Source: Poteriospumella lacustris (lineage: Eukaryota > Sar > Chrysophyceae > Chromulinales > Dinobryaceae). From it: a stretch of DNA of 56,428 nucleotides. Within the stretch, counting starts at the first letter, position 1. Every line of letters begins with the position of its first letter. The notes beneath the pieces were generated by a model that did no database searches, had not been told where the DNA came from, and saw nothing but the letters and a program-made list of their open reading frames with translations. Shown here piece by piece: positions 45,688 through 56,428 of this stretch. Both the position numbers and the translations under genes were made by a program. The stretch lies in the NCBI GenBank assembly GCA_008000375.1, contig SMOI01000136.1:30345-86772 (forward strand), given 5' to 3'.

Positions 45688-48600
45688 ATGAGTATCGATA
45701 TCAATTGGGCCTTCGGGTTCAGCAAAGATGTCAAGAATGGTGTACATTCGCTGAGTGTGAAAGATCGCAATGCGATATTGATGTTGTCGTCGCACAACGG
45801 CGTGATCTATGACTTCGAGCATCGCAAACAGACGTTGCTGCAAGGTCACTGCAACATGATTTCGTGCTGCGCGGTGGACAAAACCAAACGATGGATCGTG
45901 ACGGCGGACTTGGGCAAAGACGCCATTATTATTGTGTGGGACAGCTTCACCTATCTGCCGGTGAAGACGTTCCCATCGCCGCATGTGAATGGGTTTGTGG
46001 CGATCGACTTTTCGGACGACGGCGCCTACATCGCGACGTTATCGGCGCTGTCGTCGGAGTCGGAGCTGGACCAGGAGCTGTGCATATGGTCGTGGTCGTC
46101 CGACGATGAGCTGCCGATCCAGCGGGCCGCCGTACCGGCAGGCAATGTGTTTCACGAGGTGCGGTTCAGCCAGAGCAACGCCACGCAGCTGGTGACGACG
46201 AGCGACCAAGCCGTGCACTACTGGGACTGGAGCGGGTTCGCCTTGGAGTCGTACCGCGGCAAGGTGTCGAAAACCGACATCGGGTTCTATTCGGGCGAGT
46301 TCACGACGTCGATCTTCCTGCCGGACTCGGACATCAGTCTGACGGCGACGTCGCAGGGGTACATCATCGTGTGGGAGAACAAAAAGGATCCCAACGCGAA
46401 GCCCGTGACGAGTCACCAGCAGAAAGTGAGCTATGTGAAGACGGCGGTGAAGGTCGTGCGGCTGTTGGAGTGCGGCGTGAACATCATGGAGGTGACGACG
46501 AACAAGTATCTGGTGCTGGGCTGCCAAGACGGCGCCGTGCGGTTCTACGACTTCTACTTGCGACTGGAGGCGTGGTTCGAGGATCTGAACGCCGGGCCGG
46601 TGGCGTCGCTGTCGTTCAGCGTACAGGACTGTCCGTATCCGTACGGCGAGGCGGGCCAGCCGGGGCTGCGGTTCTGGGTGCCGGAGTTCACGGTGGGCAC
46701 GCGGAAGGGCTTCGTGGTGGGTGTGGACAGCGCCACGTTCGACGAGGTGCGGAAGGAGAACCGACGCGGCACGTTGTTGATGCAGGGTCTGTCGGACGCC
46801 GTGGCGTCGATTTCGTGTCATCCGAGCCAGGCGAAGGTGGCGCTGCTGAGCCGGTCGGGAGCGATCCAGGTGTGGAACTACGAGATGAAGCTGCTGATGA
46901 ACATCCGGGAGTTCGCGAACCCGTCGAAGGACAAGGAGAAGGACACGGCGACGCTGCTGATGGAGCGGCCGCTGACGGCGTCGGCGCTGCAGCCGCCGAG
47001 CAACAGCGTGTCGCTGAAGTCGTCGCGGTTCGCACGCGACATCGCGTACCATCCGGGCGGGCTGCTGTTGGCGGTGGGGTTCAGCACGGGCAGCATCAAG
47101 CTGCTGGCGGAGGAGACGCTGCAGGACATGCAGTCGTTCTCGCCGTCGGTGGACTCGATCGAGATGCTGCGGTTCAGCGCGTCGGGTCTGTTTCTGGCGG
47201 CGACGGACGAGAACCACCACGTGTTGCTGTTCAAGAGGTAAGCGGCCGGCGGCTGTGCGAGTGTGTCTGTTGTGTGTCGTGCGTAGGACTGAGCGGAGCA
47301 CCATCGCTGCGGCTGTGTGTCTGTGTGGGTGTAGGGAGGTGGACGACATGGAGTGGGCGGGGCAGGCGTCGCGGAAGGGCTTCATCTACATCGGACGCAT
47401 CCGGTCGCACACGGCGCGCATCATCGGTCTGGAGTTCGGCCACCGCGAGGCGGTGGAGACGCTGGTGTCGGTGGGCGAGGACCGGTTCTGTGTGGAGTAC
47501 GACTTGGTGAACTCGACGATGGCGACGGGCGTGATCCCGGTGAAGTCGATCGCGAGCGACGGCTCGTCGTTCACGAGCATCAAGGTGGAGTCGTGGACGA
47601 AGCCGACGTGTCTCTTGTGGCACCCGAAGCGACCGGACGACGTGGAGGACAAGTTCCTGGTGATGAACGCCGAGTACAAGATCAAGGAGTTCAACGCGGA
47701 CTCGAAGCAGTGTCGCAAGACGTGTCTGGCGCCGCGGTACGGCGCACCGGCGAGCAAGATGCTGCTGGTGCCGAGTGTGGCGATGGGCGACGCGAACAAG
47801 GCGGTGTACATCTTCACGACGGGCGAGCGCATCCTGGGCATGGGCCAGCTGCCGATCGACGGCAATCCGAACAAGATTCTGGGTGTGGTGGCGCATCCGC
47901 TGGAGATCACGGACCTGGCGATCTCGCACGACGGTCGCTTCGTGTTCACGGCGGGCGGCATGGACCTGACGGTGAACATGTGGAGCTTGTTCCTGCCGAC
48001 GGACGAGCCGGCGGCGGCGGCGGCGGCGGCGCAGAACCCGTCGGCGTATGCGCAGTCGGCGCTGGACCAGATGTTCAGCGGCGTGGGCGACCATGGCAGC
48101 GTCGTGGGCATGAGCCCCGAGCTGGCGCCGTTTCTGGAGCTGTTGGAGGGCGGTCCGGGCGGCGAGCTGCACCAGAACCTCATCGACTACTTCTACTACT
48201 GCCAGCTGCGGCACGGCGGCGAAGACACGATCGAGACGCGGCGGCTGAACGGTAAGCGACTGTAGCACCACCGACACAGGCGGTGCGACGTGTGCAGTGC
48301 AGTGTGGTGACTGACGAGGACGCGGTGGCGGTTGTGTGGACAGGGCTGATTCCGCTGGAGGAGATCCCGGCGCTGATGCGCGCGGTGGGCTTCTACCCGA
48401 GCGAGGAGGAGGTCATGCACATGATCAACGAGATCCGGTACAAGTCGTTCATGGTGACGGGCGAGACGCAGGACTACATCGGGCTGGACGAGTTCATCCG
48501 TCTGTACATCAACCACCGCCCGGTGATTCCGCTCGAGCGCAAGGCCATTCGCGACGCGGTGCAAACGATCGCGGAGTAGTAAGTGTCGTGGCCGTGCGCG

Positions 48601-48881
48601 GCGGGTGGTGACGGCGGCGACGGTGTCTCGTCGTCGTCGGTCTGCTCTGTGTGCTGACCGTGTGTCTGTGGTGTGTCTGTAGCAACCAGTTCCACGAGGG
48701 CGCGCTGCCGTGGGAGGACCTGCAGGAGCTGCTGGGGTCGAACGGAGACAAGGTCGACAAGGCGGACCTGCAGACGTATCTGAGCGCGCTGCTGGGCGAC
48801 GCCGAGGCGACGATACACCCGCACGACCTGATCGACGGGTCGTACTTCGCCTCTCGGTTCTTGGGCTTCGAAGAGGCGTAG
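45688..48881 (+). CDS. CFAP251: CFAP251 (WDR66), left copy
   Basis: Four exons: 45688-47237, 47335-48251, 48344-48578 and 48683-48881. Introns are 97, 92 and 104 nt with TGTCTG-rich 3' ends and phases 2, 1 and 2. The product is 966 residues. The start MSIDINWAFGFSKDV is chosen over an open leader. About 14 WD40-like blades fill the first 800 residues (e.g. IIIVWDSFTYLPVKTF, SGAIQVWNYEMKLL, MDLTVNMWSLF). The C-terminus has the calmodulin-like region typical of CFAP251: GLIPLEEIPALMRAVGFYPS and then EEVMHMINEIRYKSF, followed by LDEFIRLYINHRP and ending in GALPWEDLQELL. In Chlamydomonas and Tetrahymena the protein belongs to the calmodulin- and spoke-associated complex at the base of radial spoke 3, so the organism builds motile cilia. 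The gene appears intact. Confidence 0.92.
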
Positions 48882-49352
48882 CGGGTGCGGGGACGCGGGG
48901 CAGGGCGCGGCGACGGACCTACGGGCGCGCGGACAAGCTGCATCGGACAACACCTTCGGCTGCGGCTAAGGTCGGTGGTTTGACGCGATGTAGCGGTGTA
49001 TTGAATCGGGCGGATTCGTGTAAATTGTACAGTAACTCGAAGCGTATGCAGTTCTGGTGTGGGCGGATACAGAGGGATGGATCACGGTGCCACTGTCTGG
49101 GCACTGCCGCAGGGCGCTGCCTGCCGCCGCCGCCGCTGAAGGATGGGCCTGCACCTGTTTCTGTCGAGACCGTGTCCCTCAGTGTTCACCGGCTGCGCTC
49201 GTTACACAATTTACATTTACATACACCGCATCCCCCGATGTCTCTAATCGCGTCATAAACCATCGTCCAGGCCACGCCATTCGCTGTCCCAAGAAGCTTG
49301 TCCGCGCGCCCGTCGGTCCGTCGCCGCGCCCTGCCCCGCGTCCCCGCACCCA

Positions 49353-52300
49353 CTACGCCTCTTCGAAGCCCAAGAACCGAGAGGCGAAGTACGACCCGTC
49401 GATCAGGTCGTGCGGGTGTATCGTCGCCTCGGCGTCGCCCAGCAGCGCGCTCAGATACGTCTGCAGGTCCGCCTTGTCGACCTTGTCTCCGTTCGACCCC
49501 AGCAGCTCCTGCAGGTCCTCCCACGGCAGCGCGCCCTCGTGGAACTGGTTGCTACAGACACACCACAGACACACGGTCAGCACACAGAGCAGACCGACGA
49601 CGACGAGACACCGTCGCCGCCGTCACCACCCGCCGCGCACGGCCACGACACTTACTACTCCGCGATCGTTTGCACCGCGTCGCGAATGGCCTTGCGCTCG
49701 AGCGGAATCACCGGGCGGTGGTTGATGTACAGACGGATGAACTCGTCCAGCCCGATGTAGTCCTGCGTCTCGCCCGTCACCATGAACGACTTGTACCGGA
49801 TCTCGTTGATCATGTGCATGACCTCCTCCTCGCTCGGGTAGAAGCCCACCGCGCGCATCAGCGCCGGGATCTCCTCCAGCGGAATCAGCCCTGTCCACAC
49901 AACCGCCACCGCGTCCTCGTCAGTCACCACACTGCACTGCACACGTCGCACCGCCTGTGTCGGTGGTGCTACAGTCGCTTACCGTTCAGCCGCCGCGTCT
50001 CGATCGTGTCTTCGCCGCCGTGCCGCAGCTGGCAGTAGTAGAAGTAGTCGATGAGGTTCTGGTGCAGCTCGCCGCCCGGACCGCCCTCCAACAGCTCCAG
50101 AAACGGCGCCAGCTCGGGGCTCATGCCCACGACGCTGCCATGGTCGCCCACGCCGCTGAACATCTGGTCCAGCGCCGACTGCGCATACGCCGACGGGTTC
50201 TGCGCCGCCGCCGCCGCCGCCGCCGGCTCGTCCGTCGGCAGGAACAAGCTCCACATGTTCACCGTCAGGTCCATGCCGCCCGCCGTGAACACGAAGCGAC
50301 CGTCGTGCGAGATCGCCAGGTCCGTGATCTCCAGCGGATGCGCCACCACACCCAGAATCTTGTTCGGATTGCCGTCGATCGGCAGCTGGCCCATGCCCAG
50401 GATGCGCTCGCCCGTCGTGAAGATGTACACCGCCTTGTTCGCGTCGCCCATCGCCACACTCGGCACCAGCAGCATCTTGCTCGCCGGTGCGCCGTACCGC
50501 GGCGCCAGACACGTCTTGCGACACTGCTTCGAGTCCGCGTTGAACTCCTTGATCTTGTACTCGGCGTTCATCACCAGGAACTTGTCCTCCACGTCGTCCG
50601 GTCGCTTCGGGTGCCACAAGAGACACGTCGGCTTCGTCCACGACTCCACCTTGATGCTCGTGAACGACGAGCCGTCGCTCGCGATCGACTTCACCGGGAT
50701 CACGCCCGTCGCCATCGTCGAGTTCACCAAGTCGTACTCCACACAGAACCGGTCCTCGCCCACCGACACCAGCGTCTCCACCGCCTCGCGGTGGCCGAAC
50801 TCCAGACCGATGATGCGCGCCGTGTGCGACCGGATGCGTCCGATGTAGATGAAGCCCTTCCGCGACGCCTGCCCCGCCCACTCCATGTCGTCCACCTCCC
50901 TACACCCACACAGACACACAGCCGCAGCGATGGTGCTCCGCTCAGTCCTACGCACGACACACAACAGACACACTCGCACAGCCGCCGGCCGCTTACCTCT
51001 TGAACAGCAACACGTGGTGGTTCTCGTCCGTCGCCGCCAGAAACAGACCCGACGCGCTGAACCGCAGCATCTCGATCGAGTCCACCGACGGCGAGAACGA
51101 CTGCATGTCCTGCAGCGTCTCCTCCGCCAGCAGCTTGATGCTGCCCGTGCTGAACCCCACCGCCAACAGCAGCCCGCCCGGATGGTACGCGATGTCGCGT
51201 GCGAACCGCGACGACTTCAGCGACACGCTGTTGCTCGGCGGCTGCAGCGCCGACGCCGTCAGCGGCCGCTCCATCAGCAGCGTCGCCGTGTCCTTCTCCT
51301 TGTCCTTCGACGGGTTCGCGAACTCCCGGATGTTCATCAGCAGCTTCATCTCGTAGTTCCACACCTGGATCGCTCCCGACCGGCTCAGCAGCGCCACCTT
51401 CGCCTGGCTCGGATGACACGAAATCGACGCCACGGCGTCCGACAGACCCTGCATCAACAACGTGCCGCGTCGGTTCTCCTTCCGCACCTCGTCGAACGTG
51501 GCGCTGTCCACACCCACCACGAAGCCCTTCCGCGTGCCCACCGTGAACTCCGGCACCCAGAACCGCAGCCCCGGCTGGCCCGCCTCGCCGTACGGATACG
51601 GACAGTCCTGTACGCTGAACGACAGCGACGCCACCGGCCCGGCGTTCAGATCCTCGAACCACGCCTCCAGTCGCAAGTAGAAGTCGTAGAACCGCACGGC
51701 GCCGTCTTGGCAGCCCAGCACCAGATACTTGTTCGTCGTCACCTCCATGATGTTCACGCCGCACTCCAACAGCCGCACGACCTTCACCGCCGTCTTCACA
51801 TAGCTCACTTTCTGCTGGTGACTCGTCACGGGCTTCGCGTTGGGATCCTTTTTGTTCTCCCACACGATGATGTACCCCTGCGACGTCGCCGTCAGACTGA
51901 TGTCCGAGTCCGGCAGGAAGATCGACGTCGTGAACTCGCCCGAATAGAACCCGATGTCGGTTTTCGACACCTTGCCGCGGTACGACTCCAAGGCGAACCC
52001 GCTCCAGTCCCAGTAGTGCACGGCTTGGTCGCTCGTCGTCACCAGCTGCGTGGCGTTGCTCTGGCTGAACCGCACCTCGTGAAACACATTGCCTGCCGGT
52101 ACGGCGGCCCGCTGGATCGGCAGCTCATCGTCGGACGACCACGACCATATGCACAGCTCCTGGTCCAGCTCCGACTCCGACGACAGCGCCGATAACGTCG
52201 CGATGTAGGCGCCGTCGTCCGAAAAGTCGATCGCCACAAACCCATTCACATGCGGCGATGGGAACGTCTTCACCGGCAGATAGGTGAAGCTGTCCCACAC

Positions 52301-52546
52301 AATAATAATGGCGTCTTTGCCCAAGTCCGCCGTCACGATCCATCGTTTGGTTTTGTCCACCGCGCAGCACGAAATCATGTTGCAGTGACCTTGCAGCAAC
52401 GTCTGTTTGCGATGCTCGAAGTCATAGATCACGCCGTTGTGCGACGACAACATCAATATCGCATTGCGATCTTTCACACTCAGCGAATGTACACCATTCT
52501 TGACATCTTTGCTGAACCCGAAGGCCCAATTGATATCGATACTCAT
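49353..52546 (-). CDS. CFAP251: CFAP251 (WDR66), right inverted copy
   Basis: Mirror image of the left copy: exons 50997-52546, 49983-50899, 49656-49890 and 49353-49551, all splice sites kept. The predicted 966-residue protein is identical to the left copy. Synonymous sites and introns are also unchanged, so purifying selection on protein cannot be the reason for identity. Either the duplication is very recent or the arms exchange sequence by gene conversion; an assembly or amplification artefact must be excluded. The two genes face each other tail to tail with 471 bp between stop codons. Read-through from either would copy the antisense of the other. Confidence 0.88.
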
Positions 52547-52946
52547 CTCACTGGCACCTACGCGATCACTTGATGCACCGACACGAACAGAAACAAGTGG
52601 GGCCGAGTAGAAAGCAAACAAATCACCAAAGTATCACTGACAGGCGATAGGAATACCAGAATACCGGAGCAATGTCACAGGGTTGCGTTGATGTGAGACA
52701 GGCAAATCGCGATGGCCAACGTCCAACGTTCGAAGCGGCGATGAAACGTTCGTCTCGCGGTGTCGTCGTCATCGTGCATACGGAGGTGCTGTGTTGGGGT
52801 GATGACGATGATGATGAAAAGTGATCGATCGTAAATCGTAAATCGGTTCAATTCAGTTGGTCCTTGCTCTGATAGGAGGCACATTGTATCGCGTTTCTAC
52901 TGAACTCTTTCGTTGAACAGTATTTTTGTTTGGATGTGGGTAGAAA
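52547..52946. promoter_or_regulatory. Upstream region of right CFAP251 copy and of the 52947 gene
   Basis: 52547-52754 is the duplicated 208-bp block seen at 45480-45687. Beyond 52754 similarity stops. The rest is unique sequence with small direct repeats (GATGATGATG, GATCGTAAATCG) and no gene. Confidence 0.5.
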
Positions 52947-53402
52947 ATGAGTGGAACAGTTTACGAGAAGGTTATCATTGGCGAGATGATCGAGGAGGGA
53001 TTGTATGACAACGAACGATTGCTGCCTACGGCGACAACAGCAAGCACGTCTCCAAGTGCGTCTTCGTTTCCCACTGCTTATGTTGTTCACAATGGCTTTG
53101 TCGCCCAGCGGCCCCCAGCACCTCCACATCCTCGATGGCAGCGAGGGTATGGAACATATGGGAGACCACCACCTCATCATTTCGCTTCTCCGCCGCCTAT
53201 TCATGAAGACGGCGAGGAATGCGCCTTGGTTGGATGTATTTTTTCCTGGATACCGCTGGTAGGTTTCATAACATATGCTGTTCATTGGCCAGCGCCATAT
53301 TATTCGCGGAGGGCCTTCTGGGCACGGACCGCTCTCACTATATCTCTGGTGGTTCTTATCATGAATGTCATTTACTGGTCCACGACAACAAAGAAGCATT
53401 AG
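52947..53402 (+). CDS. Small proline-rich two-helix membrane protein
   Basis: Single exon, 151 residues, ATG at 52947. The N-terminal 85 residues are Ser/Pro/Tyr-rich (e.g. RPPAPPHPRWQRGYGTYGR), probably cytoplasmic and disordered. The C-terminus has two hydrophobic helices, CALVGCIFSWIPLVGFITYA and TALTISLVVLIMNVIYW. They are joined by a short HWPAPYYSRRAFWAR loop, and the end is basic (TTTKKH). The layout resembles small Pro-rich vesicle or LITAF/BRI3-type proteins, but the Cys pairs of LITAF are absent. Unknown function. Confidence 0.6.
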   Translation: MSGTVYEKVIIGEMIEEGLYDNERLLPTATTASTSPSASSFPTAYVVHNGFVAQRPPAPPHPRWQRGYGTYGRPPPHHFASPPPIHEDGEECALVGCIFSWIPLVGFITYAVHWPAPYYSRRAFWARTALTISLVVLIMNVIYWSTTTKKH

Positions 53403-53632
53403 TTTATGACCGATGGAACAAATCTATGGCTATCCTTTGTTATTCTCTTTTTTTGTCCACAGTATCGTCGAGAAATGCATCTTTAGGCCAACAACACAGT
53501 ATCGATTGAATATCGACTGCATTTGCGTATGGCATTTACATAGAGCTGTTACATGAAACAAACTAACCAACCCGTTGACCGTCTCGTGCACTATCCAAGT
53601 AAATGTGCATTCTGTGACTGGTACGACTGGAC

Positions 53633-56428
53633 TCACAAAAATGCCTCATCGAAAAAGGACATGTCGGTCTCTCCAGAATGAGCTTTTGCTGGAACATCCC
53701 TTGCTGGCGTTTCGCCTGGTTTTAGAGTTAAGGCGCTGCGATCAGGAATTATGGACGCTGGTTTTTCCACAGTTTGGGGATTTTGCAGAGTTTGGAGAAG
53801 TCGTGAAGAGTCCATGGATGATCGAAAACGTTTGATTGACCCTGTTGATCTAATTTCGCTTGGGAGATGCCGTTTTTGCAAAACTTCCTGTTCAGTATTA
53901 TCTTTGAGATGCGGCTCCGTGACTTGGTTCGCATCGACAAATTCAGAGACTGTTCGCATGGTAGACTGTGGCTCCTGACGATAGCGAAAACGGTCTAAGT
54001 CAATTGCGTTCATCCCCGGTTCTTTACTTGTTCTCGATACCGGCGGGTGGCTATTGGGAGTGACACGAGATTTAACAGCTTTCGCTGTTTTTGACTTTTC
54101 CCCTACGGCAGAAGTTTCTCTTGTGCTGACTTCTTCGACATGGTTATCGCGCTGGAGTGGGCTCATTCCGATATAATAATCTATTCCCACGACGTTGGCC
54201 AAGAGTGCGCACCGAAAACGATCAATGGAAATGGCTTTTGTATTTCGTAAGCGATATTCTTGTTCAAGAGCTCCCACCGGTAAACTCCGCCAGCATATGA
54301 GGTCGCCACTTTCTCGTTCGTAGCACACCAGTTGGTAGTGGATGACCGCCGATTTTCTTCGATTGTCCATAGCCTCGGCAGGACGTATCCGAATAATAAT
54401 TTCGCTTTCATTCGATTCCGAGAGGTCTACCATAAGTTTGTTGGCCATCATCTCGTTGGAAAAGCACAGTAAGGCCCGGATTTCGTCGTGGCTGCAGCCA
54501 ACTTCACTCTGAAGCATTTGTGGACTAGCCCCAAATATATGATGGATCTTCGTCTTCCCCAGCTCTTTGAGGCGTTCAAGAGTCTCAATTGACAAGTTTT
54601 TGCACTGAGCAAAAATATTCTGATTGGACGTTTCCCACAGACGCACTTTCAATGCTCTGTCCAAAAGTAAGGCGCTCTCGAGAAGTTTTCCATAGCAGCG
54701 ATTTATTGCCAGCTCGACAATGCACTTCAGTAGGCGAATACTCTTCTCAACAATTTCAGCTTGTTCCACCTTCAGAGAAAAATCTTTCAACACAGTGCGA
54801 TTGATGGCGAGCTGAAGCAGGATATTGCTCTTCTGCTGTGGCAGCTGAACTTTATCTTTCAGGGGAAAGCGAATCAAGCTTTTCAAGTCGTTCAAGTTTT
54901 TCTTTTCATCTCGCCGCACCGGCCTGTGCAACTCCTCACAGTCCGATACATTTCGTAATACCTATAAATACTCTCTAGTTACTGTTGTAAAGCACTGAAT
55001 ACATTTCTGATCATACATACTTCATTCAAACCCGCCGTCCTCGGAATATTCATGCACGTTATCATGGACTTCAGCTTCGTCATAGTTCTCGCCATGATAT
55101 GACATTCATTGTTGGGAAACAGAGAACCTCCGTCAGAATATTGGACGATCCCGGCCTTGTTCAAGTTGATTATGGTACTTTTGCACACATTTTCGATTAG
55201 AGAGTCCAGCGACAATGAGTGGATTTCTGTGTCAGATCCTGTTAACCTTGTTTTGGTCTTTTTCGAACTGAATATTTATCGAGTCCACATTTTCAGGACG
55301 GATTTGCACTATGTAGATATTGACACGTACCAGGTAAAGAAAAAGGTGGAGCGAATCCAAGTCATGCAGTCATCTAGGCAGGTAATCACCCCTTGCGAAA
55401 TTTCTGCATTAATTACTGATCAAAGAGCGTGAGATAAACTGAAAGAGTAAGCTCAACGACGTTAAGCTACCTCACCTTCATTTAAACTCTTCTCAAGCTG
55501 CGATGAAATTTGTTCGATTCCTGATGTAACGTTTGAATACAAGTGGAGGTCTTCTTGGTTTGTCATGACGACAGCTACTCCATTTGTATCAAACCCTGGC
55601 CGCCCTGCTCTGCCGACCATTTGGACGACTTCTGACCTCCCAAGCTTCTCATATCCATTTACACTTCCTCTCCAGCTGAACGTACCTTTTATTACAACAA
55701 GGTAAGCGGGAAGATTAATCCCATGAGCAAGCGTGGAAGTCGAGCACAGCAGCCGAATATGACCGAGTTCGAAGAGTGCCTCGACCGCAGACCTATCAGA
55801 TGGGAGTAACCCAGCATGATGGTACGCAATACCGCGTTGAATCAATGCAAGAAGGACTCTGTCTTCAATGTGGGGAATGTTTGAGGCGCTGTGAGCACCT
55901 CTGGTTCCAGCTAAATTCGCTTGATGGAGCTTCTCTGCAACTGTCTCAGTGTTTTTCTTACTGGAACAGAATACCAGGACTTGTCTGCCATCACTGAAGC
56001 GTCGAATCACATCCGCCACTTTGCTGTCCAACGAACGCTCGAAAAGAAATGGATTCGGTGCTGGACCGTAATTCAGCGTGTGTACTTCAAGGGGGACGGG
56101 GCGAAATGTGTTGTCGAAATAGTGAATATGGTGTGGTGAGCATCCTAACCATTCACCCACTTCCGCTATATTGGGTAAAGTGGCACTCAACCCAACTATT
56201 CTCATTCTAAATCAAACAAGAAGTAATGTGGCTCTTTTGGCTAGGCAGATCTTCTTCTTACCGGCTCCTCCCTCGTTGAGGTGAACTATTCTCGTCGCCA
56301 TCTCGATTCAACGAGGCAAGATACTTCATGCGAACTACAACTGCCTCTAAAGTGGCCCCACGATCTTCTCCTAAATGATGAATTTCGTCCACTAAAAGTA
56401 AATCAATATTGGACATCAAGTAAATGTG
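53633..56428 (-). CDS. HFM1: HFM1/MER3-like meiotic DNA helicase, 5' end beyond window
   Basis: Exons on the minus strand: 56262 to beyond 56428, 55476-56206, 55331-55415, 55021-55267 and 53633-54961. Introns are 55, 60, 63 and 59 nt, all phases consistent. Motif II is VDEIHHLGEDRGATLE (DEIH box), III is VGLSATLPNIAEVGEWLG, IV is VLVFCSSKKNTE, then AYHHAGLLPSDR, STSTLAHGINLPA (V) and QMVGRAGRPGFD (VI). A winged-helix-like region (SLDSLIENVCKSTIINLNK) and a Sec63 domain (NILLQLAINR and the RLWETSNQNIFAQCKNL run) follow. This order is that of HFM1/MER3, the helicase for meiotic crossovers. The NP..YG turn usually found before the winged helix is not evident after the 55268-55330 intron. The C-terminal 150 residues are disordered and end MSFFDEAFL. 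Presence implies meiosis. Confidence 0.85.

Larger units (their letters stand above)
45480..52754. repeat. Near-perfect palindrome with 3.47-kb arms
   Basis: The arms 45480-48945 and 49289-52754 are mirror images (position sum 98234). I found no indel, and no substitution from the outer end to the stop codons; the three introns are also identical. The first differences are the base after the stop codon (C against T) and one about 37 bp on, and similarity ends about 60 bp past the stop. The loop is about 344 bp (48946-49288) without a gene. Confidence 0.93.

Overview
This window is nuclear DNA from a unicellular or simple eukaryote. The evidence is dense GT-AG introns of about 55-130 nt, sharp acceptor sites after short pyrimidine tracts, and large intron-poor exons in GC-rich stretches. 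The gene set implies a motile cilium (CFAP251, EF-hand/EML proteins), meiosis (an HFM1/MER3 helicase) and an RWP-RK transcription factor, a family known from green plants, amoebozoans and oomycetes. A protist such as a stramenopile fits, but the sequence alone does not settle the lineage. Exon borders below were placed by hand from splice motifs and reading-frame phase.

Layout. 1-120 is a GAC microsatellite. 301-3064 (+) is a secreted or anchored glycosyltransferase-like protein. 3224-5158 (-) is an unknown protein whose frame breaks near the end. 5529-6346 (-) is a four-helix membrane protein with four exons. 6893-8455 (+) is an RGG/RNase H protein, 8844-9529 (+) TMEM18 and 9664-11578 (-) FIBP. 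11880-12345 (-) is a decayed copy of the first gene. 12785-13907 (+) is an uncertain multi-exon gene, 13982-14740 (-) a lysine-methyltransferase-like protein and 15153-16325 (+) an ERAD-type rhomboid. 16677-25942 (-) encodes an approx. 3016-residue WW-PH-PH-disordered-EF-hand-coiled-coil protein. 26477-35006 (+) encodes an approx. 2818-residue EF-hand protein with three EMAP-like WD40 modules. 35682-38846 is a cluster of inverted EML fragments. 39026-39694 (+) is a copy of the 3' part of a DDX19-like helicase gene at 40040-41587 (-). 42204-45257 (-) is the RWP-RK protein. 45480-52754 is an almost perfect palindrome holding two complete CFAP251 genes tail to tail. 52947-53402 (+) is a small two-helix protein, and 53633 to the window end (-) is HFM1.

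The most striking property is that every recognisable segmental duplication here is inverted. There are at least six separate events, from badly decayed (glycosyltransferase fragment, 5199-5486) through a few per cent diverged (37278-38846) to essentially identical (CFAP251, helicase, EML arms). Introns are copied, so the events act on DNA rather than spliced RNA. In the three youngest cases the inner ends of the arms lie within about 60 bp of a stop codon. The locus therefore looks like a record of a continuing fold-back duplication process. It leaves tail-to-tail gene pairs that could give hairpin or double-stranded RNA by read-through, and may homogenise the pairs by gene conversion.
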